Positions 24,622 through 36,539 of a stretch of 64,000 nt of DNA are shown piece by piece; positions within the stretch are counted from its first letter, which is position 1, and each line of letters opens with the position of its first letter. Made by a program: the position numbers and the translations under genes. The notes beneath the pieces were generated by a model that had not been told where the DNA came from, did no database searches, and was given only the letters and a program-made list of their open reading frames with translations. The stretch comes from Saururus chinensis (Eukaryota > Streptophyta > Magnoliopsida > Piperales > Saururaceae), in assembly GCA_035235625.1 (NCBI GenBank), contig CP141145.1, positions 39,412,668 to 39,476,667 of the forward strand. The letters run 5' to 3'.

Positions 24622-25400
24622 GATATGATATGATCATTTATATTATGATATGCTATACTTATATGCCATAATGTGTGTTGTCTCGCTCTAGGTTAGAGAG
24701 GGACATGTTGTGTGTGTGTTCGGTTTCAACTAAGTGATAGAGCGAAACGTGTGATGCATGTGGTCTCGACTCAGTTATGGAGCGAGACATGTGAATGTGA
24801 TGGATTTGCTCTGGGATAAAGTGAGGCTTGTTGTGGTGGTCGGGTTGTGCTCGTCTCTATGATAAAGCGAGATATGTGTTGTCGGTGTTTTACGGGTTTT
24901 TGTATAACCCCGATTAAATATTCGGGTATACATATGTATTTTTGTATAGTTTGATGTATGTAGTAGCCAATTGGCAGAATTACGTACGGATCCAATCGTA
25001 TTAGAGTAACATCGTGGATGTTATCTGATACGTACGCAGGCAACCAACGACAAGGCAATGTTGGCCCGATCTGAATTAGTTATATAATTAGGTTTGTTCT
25101 GGCCTACGCGTAACGGGGCACTAAAGTTCCAAAACACGTAGAGGAACAAGAAGACTCTCACACTCAGAGTTTTCCGCTCCCGGTTCTGGGTTTTGGTTTT
25201 TATCATTTTTGAACTCCCGGCCCGGGTTGGTTTCCGAGTCAGGGCGTTACAAATGGCTTTATTATATTTAATTTAAGTTATTGAGAATTTAAAAAAGAGT
25301 ATTATAAACTTATTTTACCTTCTCTTAAATGTGAGTTTTACCATTTAATAAGTATTATTATTATTTTAAATGCAGTTATTAATATAAGACGGAGGGAGTG

Positions 25401-28400
25401 TCTATTTTTTGTTGGTTAGTGATAACCCTATACTGAATATATTTAACAAAATCTTTTAATGAAGAAATAATTGAGTGCCCCTAGAGTACCTTTAAGGAGT
25501 TTAATCCACTTGTTATGCATCATCATTTTTAATTTTAAGATCGACAACTTATGTAAAGTGGGAATAAATCTCGCATATATAGTACTATGGAGTACCCAAT
25601 ATTTTTTTTACTAATTGGGTTTTGATTGAACAATGAAAAGTGGATCCCATGTGAATAAAGAGTCCACTTTTTTTGCCCAATCAAAATTCGGTTCATTGGA
25701 CAAATTCATCTTAAAAAATTTATTTCTCTTTATTAAACCATACATAAGAGAAAAGACTATTTAAATTAATAAAAGAAAAATCTAAACCAAACTCATTAAA
25801 ATTGCTCATACATCAAGAGAAAAATTGATCACCAAACTGCCGTTATTTACTGCCAAGAACTGGCATATACATTCATACAGAGACTCATAGAAAATCCTTG
25901 ATGGGTCTCTCTACTTTGCATGAAACAAAACGATTAAAAATAAATTTATGTCATAAAAATTAAAAATATACTTGTCATAAAAATTAAAAATATACTCATG
26001 TCATAAAAATTACAATCAACAATGGTGATAGCAAATATAATTTGACACACTTTCCACTTCATATTGATGAACTTTCAAATGAGCCCTTTTAGACGAGTAC
26101 CTTGCATCAAATGCTAAACATTAAGAGGAGTTGACCAAAGTAAACTTCTACTTTAGTCAAATAGCCAAAATGTGAGCAAGTTTCTACTATTTACCAAAGT
26201 AGATTTGCTCACATGGGAACTTACAAGTGTCTAAAGGCTTTTGACTGAACTACCCTCTCCTTCATCATATAACAACCTGATAGAAAAAATCATCTACAAC
26301 AGTCGCTCAGTCCAGGAAAGTATCTTCTTTTTCTCTGGTATGACTTTATCCTGCGGTGATTTTATCTCTAGTAAGGCTTCCTATCTGGGTTAGTTCATTT
26401 TTCGAGATACTTTTGTTTGCCCAGTTGTTTCCTTCTTCACAACTTTTCTCTGGCTGACGAGAAAAACATGTCAGAATTGTCGCTCAGCCCAGGAAAAAAA
26501 TTTCTTCTTCTTCTCCCGTAAGACTTCATCTCGCAGTGATTCTTCCCCCTCCTGAGTAGGTTCTTCTTCTTCATATTTTCATTTTCCCAGTTTACTTCAT
26601 CTTCTCTGCTTCTTTTCTTTGGGTTTTCACATCTTCCAACTCTGAAGACCTAGTAGTTTTTTTCTCTTCCACCAAGTAGATTGGTTTAGGTTATTTTAGA
26701 TGATAAAAAAGGTGTTATCCGATGAAAATGTTATTTTTGGTTGGTTATATCTTGGACATTATATAGTTTTTGCTAGTAAGATTTTCTTGGTAGTCGAAAA
26801 ACTGGAACATTGGAACACTGGATCATTGAAATACTGGAAAAGTAGAAAACTGGATTATTGATATGATATGAGAAGAGTATGGAAAGTGACACAAAAGGTT
26901 TGTTGTGTGTTTGGGATGTCCATTGGGATGAAAGTGGTAGGAAATATAATTTTGACAATGCAGAAACAAAACTAATTTAATCACCTTTCAAGTTTTTCAT
27001 TTCAGTTTTTTAGGATTTACGTTTTTTAGTTTTCCATTAAGGTTTTGGCTTGAAGAAAAGAATGAGAGTAGCAAAAGAAGTGGGACGATCGAAGAGTGTT
27101 GGCCTAAGGCTTTGATACCACAAAGAAAACTAGAGTTTCATTAATTGATCGACACTGAATACATTATCATGTTGCAATTGAGAATTCTAGAATAGTGCTA
27201 TAGGACAAAAGGGAGTATTGTAAATAACTATTTTCTGAAAGAAGCTGGCTATTTGAACCCTTGTTTTTTCCCTGTATCCCCCCAAAAAAAGTAAAAAGTT
27301 TGAATTTTTTATTACTTTTATACCCCACTTTCCCCCCACTTACTCTATCCCCCATTTACCTTTCCCTTCCCCCCCCCCACTATTTCCCCCATGAGTTAAC
27401 CTAAAGAGAGAGGTTTTTTACTTTCTTCTCCTCCTCAAGGGCCGCCAGCGAGCACTGTAGCCGCCGGCGTATACTATAGCTCTGGCGACGATAAGATCCG
27501 GTGGTGGGTAAAAAAGCTCCGACAACCCACCAGTTGAACCCTTTTTGTAAGTTTTCTTCCTTTGTTCATCAATGACATCTTTACACTTCCAGAGACAAGC
27601 TAATTGCAAATTTTTCTGCCAGAACATTTTTGGAGGCAAGAAAGCTTTTGTTATTTTTTTGCCACATTGTTCTTCACTTCACAGGGACCACCCCCTGCCA
27701 CATATTAACTAGGTAAAAGCTTCAATTTGTATACTTGCATAGGGTAAACCCTGCCACAATGTAATTATATAGCATGGGGACAACCCATTTCTAAGTACAC
27801 AATTGTATATTGATGAGCTAAAAACTTTTGTTAGCTCTTGCCAAGTATTATTTGTATATTTATGATCATCCTAGGTTTTCATTACCCTTATTTTGTGTCA
27901 TTATAGGTGACTATAGCTTATTGATTAAGTCAATCAAGAATGGATCATCTTACTGGTGAATCTTCATCATTTATGTATTTGATGTCATCTATTATAAACA
28001 ATAGTGGGTATATGGCTTCAAATGAGGAAATAGATGAGATTGTTCCATGTTCATCGAAACAAATAGAGGCAAATCAACCATACAGTGATGCTTGGGAAAA
28101 GTTATACAAGGATCAAGTTTTGATATGTGTCCATGTGGTAGCATTCCACCATCGTTTGCGACAGTTTTACTATGTGATAGTTTTGGAGAGCCGACAGTGG
28201 AATCCTAACTAAAGATGGGATGTATTGAAAGTGTTTTATACATTCAAGTTTTGGGGTAAACAGATAGATGTTTATGATTTTTTGGATACAATTGGAAGAT
28301 TCGTATATATGTACTAGATGAGTTAATTCACCTCAAATAGTTACTCGAAGACAAAATAGTTCTTAGAGTTACTATTTGTATTGTGGCGGGGACCACCACC

Positions 28401-31400
28401 CACCAATGTTAGAAGAACCAGACGGGTCCAAGACCCCCGCCACTTCATGCTCTATTTGGCAGTGGGGTACCCCCCCACCAACTCGAAGACCGTAACTTCT
28501 TTGAGTTACTGTCTTCTTCATGGTGGGAGTTACCCCCGTTATTTTTCAAAGAATGTTATGGGCTCGATAACCCCCCTCCACTTCATGTTGAATTTGGCGG
28601 GGGGGTACCCCCCGCCAACTTGAAGACAATAACTTCTTCAAGTTACTGTCTTCTTCTTGGCAGGGGGCACCCCCCGCCATTTTTCAAAGAATGTTACAGG
28701 CTCGATAACCCCCCGCCACTTCATGCTGAATTTGGCGGGGGGTACCCCCTGCCAACTTGAAGATAGTAACTCTTCATGGAAGGGGATGCCCCCTGCCATT
28801 TTTTAAAGAATGTTACATAATTTTCACAAAGAACCTGGTCATAATTTTCATCGTGTTTAACATAAATTTCATGTCCACTATTTTCACAGGGTATTTACTT
28901 TTTGACAATCAAGATCAGGGTTGCAAAAATTTTTAAAGAACATGGTCACTAACTCAAAGAACCTGGTCAAACATCTGTTCAAAGAACTTGATCTCAAACC
29001 GGTTCGAAGAACTTATACTAACTCAAAAAACCTGATCACAAACTCAACTTGTTCAACATAATTATCCTTTTTGAGTTAGTATAGGTTCTTTGAACATAAT
29101 TATCCAAAGTCTTTTATCCGACAATTATCCAATGTCTCTACAACTGAAATTGAAATGTCTCTAAGAAGCTGTTTCGAGATGCCTTTCTTTCTCCCGTGTC
29201 ACTTTCCCTTTCCTTTTACTGCTCTAGTTTTCATCAACTTCTTGTCTTCATTCTTGTGCATTTGGATTTGCTTTTAATTCATCATTAGCAACTCCATCTT
29301 TTGCTTTAGCTCATCGCCTCCTATTTGATGTTGTTGGGCGTGTCCTCAACATCTAGTGAATGGAGAATCAAAGCAAAGGTTAGCCTCAATATTATTTAAT
29401 AGTTCTTTAATTAATGCAAATATATGCATAAACCCCATAATACCACTGCTAACATAATTATAGAATATAAAGAGAATTAGAACACTCAAAATAATCACAA
29501 CATGAATTGTGCAGTAAGAATGAGATTTGGTCAAATGAGTTTTTTTGAGGGAAAAAGAACTAAGTTATTTGATATTGTTTCTAGGACTCATACAAACAGG
29601 AATCAATTAAAAAATTGTATGAAACTTTCAAATTGTAGTGCTCAGTTTTGATTATTATGATGCCATTAGAAATAGAGAAAGTTAAGCCCGTAAAATATAA
29701 TGTAAAAATTGTTTCACTAGTTAAATATGCAATCTACCACATGAAAGATTCGATGGGCTGCCAATGACTGAACATCTAGAGGAATTTGGCCCTTTCTTAG
29801 CACCAACAAAGTTGTTACATAGTCATTAGGTTGTGCAAAATAGAAGATTATTTTAGTAGCTCAGAGCATTAGAATTAATTAAAGATTTCCCCTTTCCATG
29901 TAAGTGGCTGATAAAAGTCCATGTAAAAGCCATGAACATGCACTGTATCACTCAATGAGTACCAATACACTTCAGCATGTAATAAAAAGTGATGGCTATC
30001 TTAAATCTCATCATTTGACCTGCATAGAAGTATCCCCGTTCACTTACAAGGTTCTGAGAGAATTATGAGGGTCACCGTAAGTTCGATTAAGTGCATCTGT
30101 GATGACAGTTACAAAATAAGATGCATTTAATGCAACAGTTTTTCTATCATGTGAACCATTCAGCAAAAGTACCTGTATTTTAATATGTTTGCATAGACAC
30201 TCAAATAAATATTTCAACTACAATAAACTTAGATAATGTTAACTAATTACTGTGAATTAATGCTGAGATACCTTTGGACATGACCGAGAGGCTATAACCT
30301 CTTCAACTCCAAGTAAGACCTAGAAAATGGCTCTGTCTTAATGTCATGAAGATATAAAACAGAAGTTATATTTCTACATTTATCAAAAAGCAACATAGGA
30401 AATAGAAATTAAAAAAAATCATAGTCAATAATAATAAATGTCAAAGAGCTCCTGTAACTCCACACATAACACAATCTCCAGGATAAACACAATAAATATC
30501 CCCTAAGTACCAACCAAACTTGTAAGAGTGGCAAACAAGATTTAAAATTAGAAAAGGAACAATAACAAAAATCACTAGTCTGTGAGGAAGGGAACATAAA
30601 AACCACTAGTCTGTGAATCTAACTATTGTCGCAAAACAGAAGGAAAATAAAAAATTGACCTTTTTAATGGGAGGGGCAAATGCTGGATCTAGAGTTGCTG
30701 GTGGAGGTGCTAGAGTGGGAGATTTGGAGCTGGAGGCGCTAGTAGCGGTGCAAAAAAAATTAGTGTTTCGGCGGAGGCTAAATAGGGAAAGCTTGAGGCA
30801 CTAATTGGAGGCACTGATGGAGAAGTCAAACAGTTTTTCGGTGGAAATGAAGATTTGAGGTACTGATCACGTAGAGCTGCTAGGAGAGACTGGAGAAGCT
30901 AAAGACCTATTCAACAGGGGTGAAGCTTGGAGGGAGGAAAGGGCAGGGTAAACACATTAATAAAAATTTAAAACAATGTTATTTTAGAATATTTTGTAAA
31001 ATTAAAGTTTAAGTGAACAATTTTACATTTTTGTATTCGGGGTGTACAAGTAACGGGGGATAAAAGAATAAAATAAAAATTTAAATAACACCGTTTTTTT
31101 TAAAATAGAGGGATATTGACATTTTTACTGGTGATTGTTTGTTCGTGTATTACAAGAATAGCTAATACGTGATACTAATTATCATTAGTGCGTGTGTTGC
31201 ACCCCAACATTTGTTACGAGGAAGCGTTTTTCTGCTGCCTGTATACCATGAGTCAAGCGTAAGAATGCTCTTATTAAGAACTATGACCCATGCTTTTATT
31301 ATTCCCCCCTTTCTTCCTATTGTTGTTGCTTCCGACCCACTCTTGGGGTCGAGGCGGGAAGAAAGGTGAAGGGTAGCGGACAGCCAGTAGCCCCGAAGTC

Positions 31401-31443
31401 ATTGCATCGAACGACCGGTGGGCGCTCCCCAGCGTCGCGCAGA
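25401..31443. other. AT-rich intergenic DNA, no recognised gene
   Basis: No gene family is recognisable here. A 90-codon frame at 27940-28212 starts with ATG and has no known motif. A diverged direct duplication of about 180 bp covers 26301-26560 (GTCGCTCAGYCCAGGAAA twice). A 138-bp tandem array lies at 28385-28815 and is listed separately. GGA-rich segments at 30670-30950 are low complexity. The last about 300 bp before 31444 presumably hold the promoter of the ATPase gene, but I see no clear TATA element. Confidence 0.5.
28385..28815 (+). repeat. 138-bp tandem repeat with GGCGGGGGGTACCCCCCGCC dyads
   Basis: CACTTCATG recurs at 28441, 28579 and 28717, a period of 138 bp. Each unit contains two G/C dyads: a GGCGGGG..GTACCCCCC..GCCA palindrome, and the sequence TTGGCAGGGGGCACCCCCCGCC. 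Spacers include TTTTTCAAAGAATGTTA and AACTTCTTCAAGTTACTGTCTTCTTC. The array is non-coding and strongly structured in single-stranded form. Confidence 0.8.
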
Positions 31444-34400
31444 ATGGTAGAAATGTTTTTCTCAACTCAGCAATTCGATGCCGGAGACACTGCGTACGGC
31501 CAAACCATGCTTCTTTCTGGTCCTCCTTCCTGGTAACAAAGTACTCACTCATTCAAATCCTTGTTTCATGTCGCCCCTTTTTGGCCTTGTACTTTATGTC
31601 GCTCCTCTTCGTCTTGGTTTTTTCTTTGGTAGTGGGAAGACGTCTCTTCTCTTTCAGTTCGCTATTAATTGCGTTTTGCAAAGCGAATCTGGACATGTCG
31701 TTTTTATCTGCAATAAGAAGAAATTAGAGTCCAGGCCCCCCTTTCTGTCTCAGGTTTGCCCATCCTTTTTTTCCCATTTGAATTATCATTTGCTTGTACT
31801 TTTCATTCAGACCATTTTGTGTCTTAGTGACTCTTTTAATTAGATAATATTTGCCTCCAGGGAATTGATCCAGGCTCTGATGTATTCCAAAGGATACAGA
31901 TGAAGTGAGTCTATGTAAAATATTATACATATTGTCATTCTTACTTAACTTTTATTCATTCATCAATTCAGCGTTGGTGGGAAGTAGAACCGCTGCTTAG
32001 GTGGGGTATATTGTGTTAGACTGTTAGTAAGCCTCAAGATTGTTTTCTATCCGATCCAAAGAAGAGGATGAGGAAGAGGAAGATGATGATTACCTACTTT
32101 AAGTTTGTCATTATTTCCTAGTTGAGAGGAGAACGCATAGCCCCTGGAATTCATTTTAACCTGCAATTCGTGACACACTTGACATTAGATATTTTTGTGC
32201 TTGTGCTCTAGCAAGCTTTTGTTTCCCAATATACCAATTGACATTAGATATTTTCTTATATTTTCGTCCTACTGGGGCAAGCTTTGAATAAAAAAGATCA
32301 ACCTGCTATTAAATCATGATTGAAAGATATGATTGAGGGTCTTTGAGCCTTTTGAAGAAGCTTGGCTGCTCTTTTATTGAACTATTACGGATTTAAGGTA
32401 AGTATTAAAAAATTAAATTGTAGAACTATTCATAGAACATTAGTTGAAATAGATGCACAAGCAGTGCCAAGATGTGAGCAATTTTGATATTTGGGTTCCA
32501 TTATCCATAAAGAGGTAGATATCACTAGTGATGTAGTACATAGGATTAATATGGGGTGTGTAAAATAGACGGCAATGTTAGTTGTATTGTGTGATAGGCA
32601 TAGAAGGTCGTATCCACCGATACGTATCTGTATCGGTTGAGACCGATATGGGTACGGGGGTGGTATGCCCCCCACACTAAAATCCGATATGTATCGGCCA
32701 TACCGTATCGATATAGCCAATACATATCGATACGGTATAAAAAAATATTTTTTATTTTAAAAAATAAATTTTTTGAAAAAAATTTTTAATTTTTTTTTCT
32801 TAAAAACAAAATTCAAACCCCTCTTTGAAAGTTTAAAGATGACATTATTTTTTTATATTAAAAATAATATTTTTTAAGTTATATGAGATCAATACGGGTA
32901 GGTCCATATAATTTACATAATTATTTTTTTAAATATAGTGCTCCACAATTATGCATTTATTTAAACATATAAGTGTGACTCATATTAAGTATATTATTTG
33001 GTTCTAAAATAAACTAATTTCATAGCACTTAATATGAGAAAGAGGAAGCAATAATTTATATAGGAAGGAGAGTGTAATAGTGTATGGTTCCAAAATAAAC
33101 TAATTTTAGAATGCGTGTGTAGGTTAATACAACATTCTACGGCCTTATTATGCTCTAAAAGAAGTATTATAATAATATATTATTAGTTATAATTTTTTTT
33201 TTATTATAACAGGGTTCACGCCCTCTTTGGCGCGTACCAAGCGTATCATCAGTATGTACCCGTATTTATAGTCATTAATACTATTATTCATATCGATACG
33301 GCCTTCCATGGTGATAGGCAAATCCTAAATAGGCTTACATGTAAGTTATATAGGACAACTGTTAGGCCCGCAATATTCTATGGAGTAAAATATTGGACAA
33401 CAAAGAAAAGTTATATAAATAAACTGAATATAAGTGAAACGAGGATGCTAAGGTGGATGTGTGGAATAACTAGGATTAGAAATGAGTATATACGTAGGAG
33501 CTTAGGGAGAGCACCTTTAGGGAAAAAGCTCAGGGAGTGTAGGTTGTGTTAGTATGGGCATATACAAAGAAGACCAAAAGATGCTCCAATAAGAAGGTTC
33601 GGAGGGTTTTGTGTAAATGATGCCAAAAGATAGAGATGGAGACCTAAGAGAACTTCGATAAAATTAATAAGGATGTGATTATTGTATCTCTTACAAAAGA
33701 GTTGGCACAAAATAGGCTAGAATGGAGGCTTAAGATTTATGTCTCTAACCTCAAATTATTGGGAAAATGCGCTACTTGATTATAATTATGATTATGATTA
33801 AAAAATCAAATTGTAAATACGTGACAGAAATCTCCAAAAGGTGTATTATCTATGTTATAATATATACTACAGATAGGTATGCGGCTACATCTTCATAAGA
33901 TACACATACTTGATTAGGTGCATTCAGAGTGGGCATGAGGCAAGCTCATTAAGACTTCTTTCCTCTTTTATTTCAAGAATGTTGTTAATTACTTTTTTTT
34001 TACAATCTTGTTAATTATTTTTCAGCAAATAAACAGCAGATTTTTTTATATCAAATTTCTCTATTCGGTCTCACCGTAGACATTTGCCAGCTTATTACAT
34101 GGTGGGTCTTAAGTCCAATCACAGCAGCACTTAACCATTGTTGTTTAGCTTTTTAATCATTTGATTACTGCCAATTGTCTCCGGAGAATGGACTCACATC
34201 AATAATCCATTGATATTGTCTGTTACAAGTTGCTTGGATGGCTATCTGTTTATTCGTACCGTCAACTTAATATATCACATGGTTTGATATTGGAAGAGAG
34301 TTGTGTGTGTTTTGCATATAATGTAACTTTGTTGATCTGTAGTTAGCTCATAGAATTGTAGCTTCTTTGGGTGGGCACCAAGATCCCTCAATCTTATAAG

Positions 34401-35413
34401 TGAGAGTATGACTGTCTGCCTATTTTTTAATTGTAAAAAAATTTGCAGGTATCTTGAAAATGATGAGGATATAAAGAAGTACTTTGCTGCATTTCACCTG
34501 TATGAGACCTTTCCAGTGGCAGTAATTGTTGATGATTTTGCTGATTTCTTTGATGACAGGTAATTTCAAATAAGCTAATGCAAACAACATGACATTTCAA
34601 TGTATATATTTATTGATTTCCATAGAAGTTATCTTCCAACATTTCTTTGAGTAAAAAAATCTGGTTATTTTTGTCAAAGGTATAGGTAATTAATGATCCC
34701 TCAAAAGAAGGCATATAGATAAAAAAAAAAATTCATTTTTTGCTACTCATAGTTTGGGACTTTTCAATATTTCTATAATTGCTTAGTTCCCCTCCTCAGT
34801 TGTTGTTGATCTTTGTTTCCCATCCCTTCATAATTTCCCATCGGAATGATTAATGCTCATATCCTTCTTTCTTTTTCCGCAGGCATTGCCAAGAGAGATA
34901 TGAAAATTTAAGAGGTAGAGATATGGCAATGATAAGGTGCTTAGCTCTGAGTCTTGACGCCATGCACCATGCAAAGTAAGAGTACAAAAAAATTGATCAT
35001 TTCGACATAAAATTTGGATGGCAGTTTGATGAAACTCTCACTTCATTGTCTAAGATTGCAACTTCAAGGTTCCTGCAAGCTTCTCATCTCGGATACTCAC
35101 CAAGGAGAAAGTCCTAGGTCGTTGTTCATTTATAAGAGATGGATTCCTTGCATCTATATGGTTAAAGGTATATATATGTTCCACCAGCAGGCATTTTCCA
35201 CACTGAATTGTTTGTGTGTCCTTACTCTCTTTTCTGGATGTCCGTCATCCAATAATTCATTCATTAACATGACATGGTCTTTGTTTTTCCGAAGGTGATG
35301 ATTCTGGGTCTTATCTTTTGAAGAGTAACTCCTCTGATCCTGACTCAAAGAAAATTGCCAAGTACTCCTTTGCTCTTCAGTATCTTGTGTTGGAGGAGGT
35401 GATTCAAGAATAA
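31444..35413 (+). CDS. SWSAP1-like P-loop ATPase, seven exons
   Basis: Exons: 31444-31532, 31633-31753, 31861-31904, 34449-34559, 34883-34975, 35025-35167, 35295-35413. Every junction is GT-AG and the joined frame is open for 240 codons (239 aa plus TAA). The product has a RecA-type fold signature. Walker A is SGPPSCGKTSLLFQF, spanning the exon 1/2 junction; then come HVVFICNKKKLESRPPFL and a Walker B-like strand VAVIVDDFADFF in exon 4; the C-terminal part has SCKLLISDTHQG and ALQYLVLEEVIQE. Length and layout fit SWSAP1-like proteins. In animals SWSAP1 pairs with SWS1 and supports RAD51 filaments in homologous recombination; that role is inferred for the plant protein. The start is the first ATG of an in-frame pair (MVEMFF). 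The third intron is 2.5 kb because an RTE LINE relic and a MULE lie in it. It converges with LIR1, about 450 bp away. Confidence 0.8.
32340..33802 (+). mobile_element. RTE-type LINE relic, split by a MULE
   Basis: Two segments, 32340-32600 and 33321-33802, encode the C-terminal end of a non-LTR retrotransposon polymerase in the same orientation. The first has FxYLGSIIHKEVDIT..VVHRIN; the second has LYRTTVRPAIFYGVKYW, MLRWMCGITRIRNEYI and APLGKKLRECRL. In-frame stops (for example after CEQF and GCVK) and the loss of all upstream domains make it dead. The ATTATGATTATG tail near 33780 fits the simple-repeat tail of plant RTE elements. It lies inside intron 3 of the ATPase gene. Confidence 0.8.
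32601..33310. mobile_element. Non-autonomous Mutator-like element
   Basis: About 710 bp is flanked by a perfect 10-bp direct repeat GTGATAGGCA (32591-32600 and 33311-33320); 9-10 bp duplications are typical of Mutator-like elements. Ends are GAAGGTCGTATC on the left and, inverted, GGAAGGCCGTATC on the right. Subterminal ATCGATACGG/CCGTATCG motifs are repeated. It has no transposase and interrupts the LINE exactly between GTGATAGGCA and AATCC. Confidence 0.75.
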
Positions 35414-35864
35414 GTAGTGTACAGTGTTCCTTAGTACAATTCCTTTGTTCTGAGAGACTAGCGAACCTTACGTCTGTAGTAGAAGACAACTTACAGAAAT
35501 GTCTTCACTTGTCTGAGAAAAGGATGTAGCAAAGGATCTCTGGTACCGGATGACTTATTGATTTTTCAACTTGACATCTGAGTTGTTCTTGAGAAGTAAT
35601 CACTATGATTTCATGATTCTAATCAAACGTCTAGAAGTTGCGATTTCTGAGTTATTTTCTTTTCCTTTCCAATTTAGGACTAAAATACTTTAATTACATG
35701 CATCTTTACAACAAACTTTTCAAACTATAACATCATTAGCATTTGGAAGTTCTCTCAAGTACATGAAGATACTGAAACTTCATCTCGGTTACTGCTGGTT
35801 AAGTACATGGCCAGTCCTTCTCTTTCGTGCGACTTGATCACTGACTATTCGCATGGAATTCCGC

Positions 35865-36452
35865 CTATTTTGACGGGCTTTTCTCCGTAAATACACCCGT
35901 TTGATACTCTGGTTGGCAAAATTCTCCTCCTAGGTCATCACATGCTTCACCTGGGAATACCCTGCAACACAACAACATTGAACTCGGTTACAGCGGCTCT
36001 CTAACCCCAGACGCTAATAATCAGCCTAGTATAAGCATTACGTCTTGGAGTCGTTGTATTCTAAATATTCTCTATCCACATCCTCTTGGACCGTTGTTGG
36101 CGTAAGCTTGCTGGCTTCCGCCTTGAGCTTCACCTCAGGGTACATTTCCACCTCGCAAGCGTCACCTCCAATCGTATCACATGCCTCTGCAGGGAAAACA
36201 CTGGAAAAAGAACATAGGCAATTTTTGTTTTGTGCATAGAGCCGAATGAACAAGATTTTGGGTGGGTGCAAGGGAAGCAACTCACGATGTAAGAGAGGTG
36301 TAATCCACTGTAGCAGCTTCTTGAGACGAGGGGGTAGCCCTTATCCGGGGAAGCACAAACTTTGCGTGGCTTTGAGATTGTCTGATCGCGGTCGAGGTCC
36401 TCGAGGGTGTCAACGATGGCAGGTTGGGTGAGAAGCACAGAGCTCCCTGCAT
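35865..36452 (-). CDS. LIR1: Light-regulated protein LIR1, chloroplast precursor
   Basis: Three exons (36452-36286, 36200-36042, 35961-35865) join in frame to 140 aa ending in TAG. The N-terminus (MQGALCFSPNLPSLTPSRTS, then IRQSQSHAKFVLPRIRAT) is Ser/Arg-rich like a chloroplast transit peptide. The mature part has the family's paired motifs, SVFPAEACDTIGGDACEVEM and TVFPGEACDDLGGEFCQPEY, each with two cysteines. LIR1 is known to strengthen binding of leaf ferredoxin-NADP reductase to the thylakoid anchor TROL and to fall in the light at protein level. That the sequence is LIR1 is clear; the role here is by family. The ATG at 36452 is chosen because the longer open frame upstream has no other ATG. 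The gene converges with the ATPase gene. Confidence 0.92.
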
Positions 36453-36539
36453 GTTGACGGCTTTGGAGATGGTAACAGTTCTCAAGCAAATTCTTTAGAA
36501 TTGGGTGAGATGTGAGTGAGTAGAATACTGTGTGGGCTG

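Larger units (their letters stand above)
13660..25251 (-). mobile_element. Solo LTR, family A, antisense, outermost shell
   Basis: On the plus strand it reads TGTAACGACCC at 13660 to GGGCGTTACA at 25251, flanked by AATAG / AATGG target duplications (4 of 5 match). Read on the minus strand, its pieces (25251-24627, 21078-20121, 15375-15278, 13850-13660) align in order with the sense family-A copies at 21079-24621 and 18345-19586. Examples are the GGTACCTAGAACGC-like block next to the family-C insertion and the shared start CCCGGCCCGGGTTGG. Subtracting three insertions with their target duplications leaves 1872 bp, against 1877 bp for the sense copy. It contains inverted TCTCGCTCTA/TAGAGCGAGA units (about 24680-24880) and a 22-23 bp tandem array (20196-20360). 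There is no coding capacity. The TGTAAC ends are common in gypsy-type plant LTRs; the clade is not determined. Confidence 0.8.
13601..25400. mobile_element. Stowaway-like MITE split by the LTR nest
   Basis: The left half (13601-13659) begins CTTCCTTCATCTTAAATTAATAG. The right half (25257-25400) ends ATATAAGACGGAGGGAGTG, whose reverse complement CACTCCCTCCGTCTTATATT matches the left end. Removing the LTR insertion and its target duplication leaves an element of about 203 bp with CTCCCTCCGT-type inverted ends and a TA at the left, typical of Stowaway (Tc1/mariner) MITEs. Similar AT-rich MITE sequence occurs near 56.55 and 57.05 kb. The MITE is therefore the base layer of the nest. Confidence 0.65.

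Noticed and set aside
27940..28212. 90-codon frame MDHLTGESSSFMYLMSS..
   Set aside because: It has a good ATG but no family similarity that I know and no supporting exon structure. Left as a note in the intergenic entry.
36038..36489. Overlapping open frames on both strands at the LIR1 locus
   Set aside because: Only the minus-strand exon chain reproduces the two VFPxEACD motifs; the others are read-through into introns or antisense shadows.
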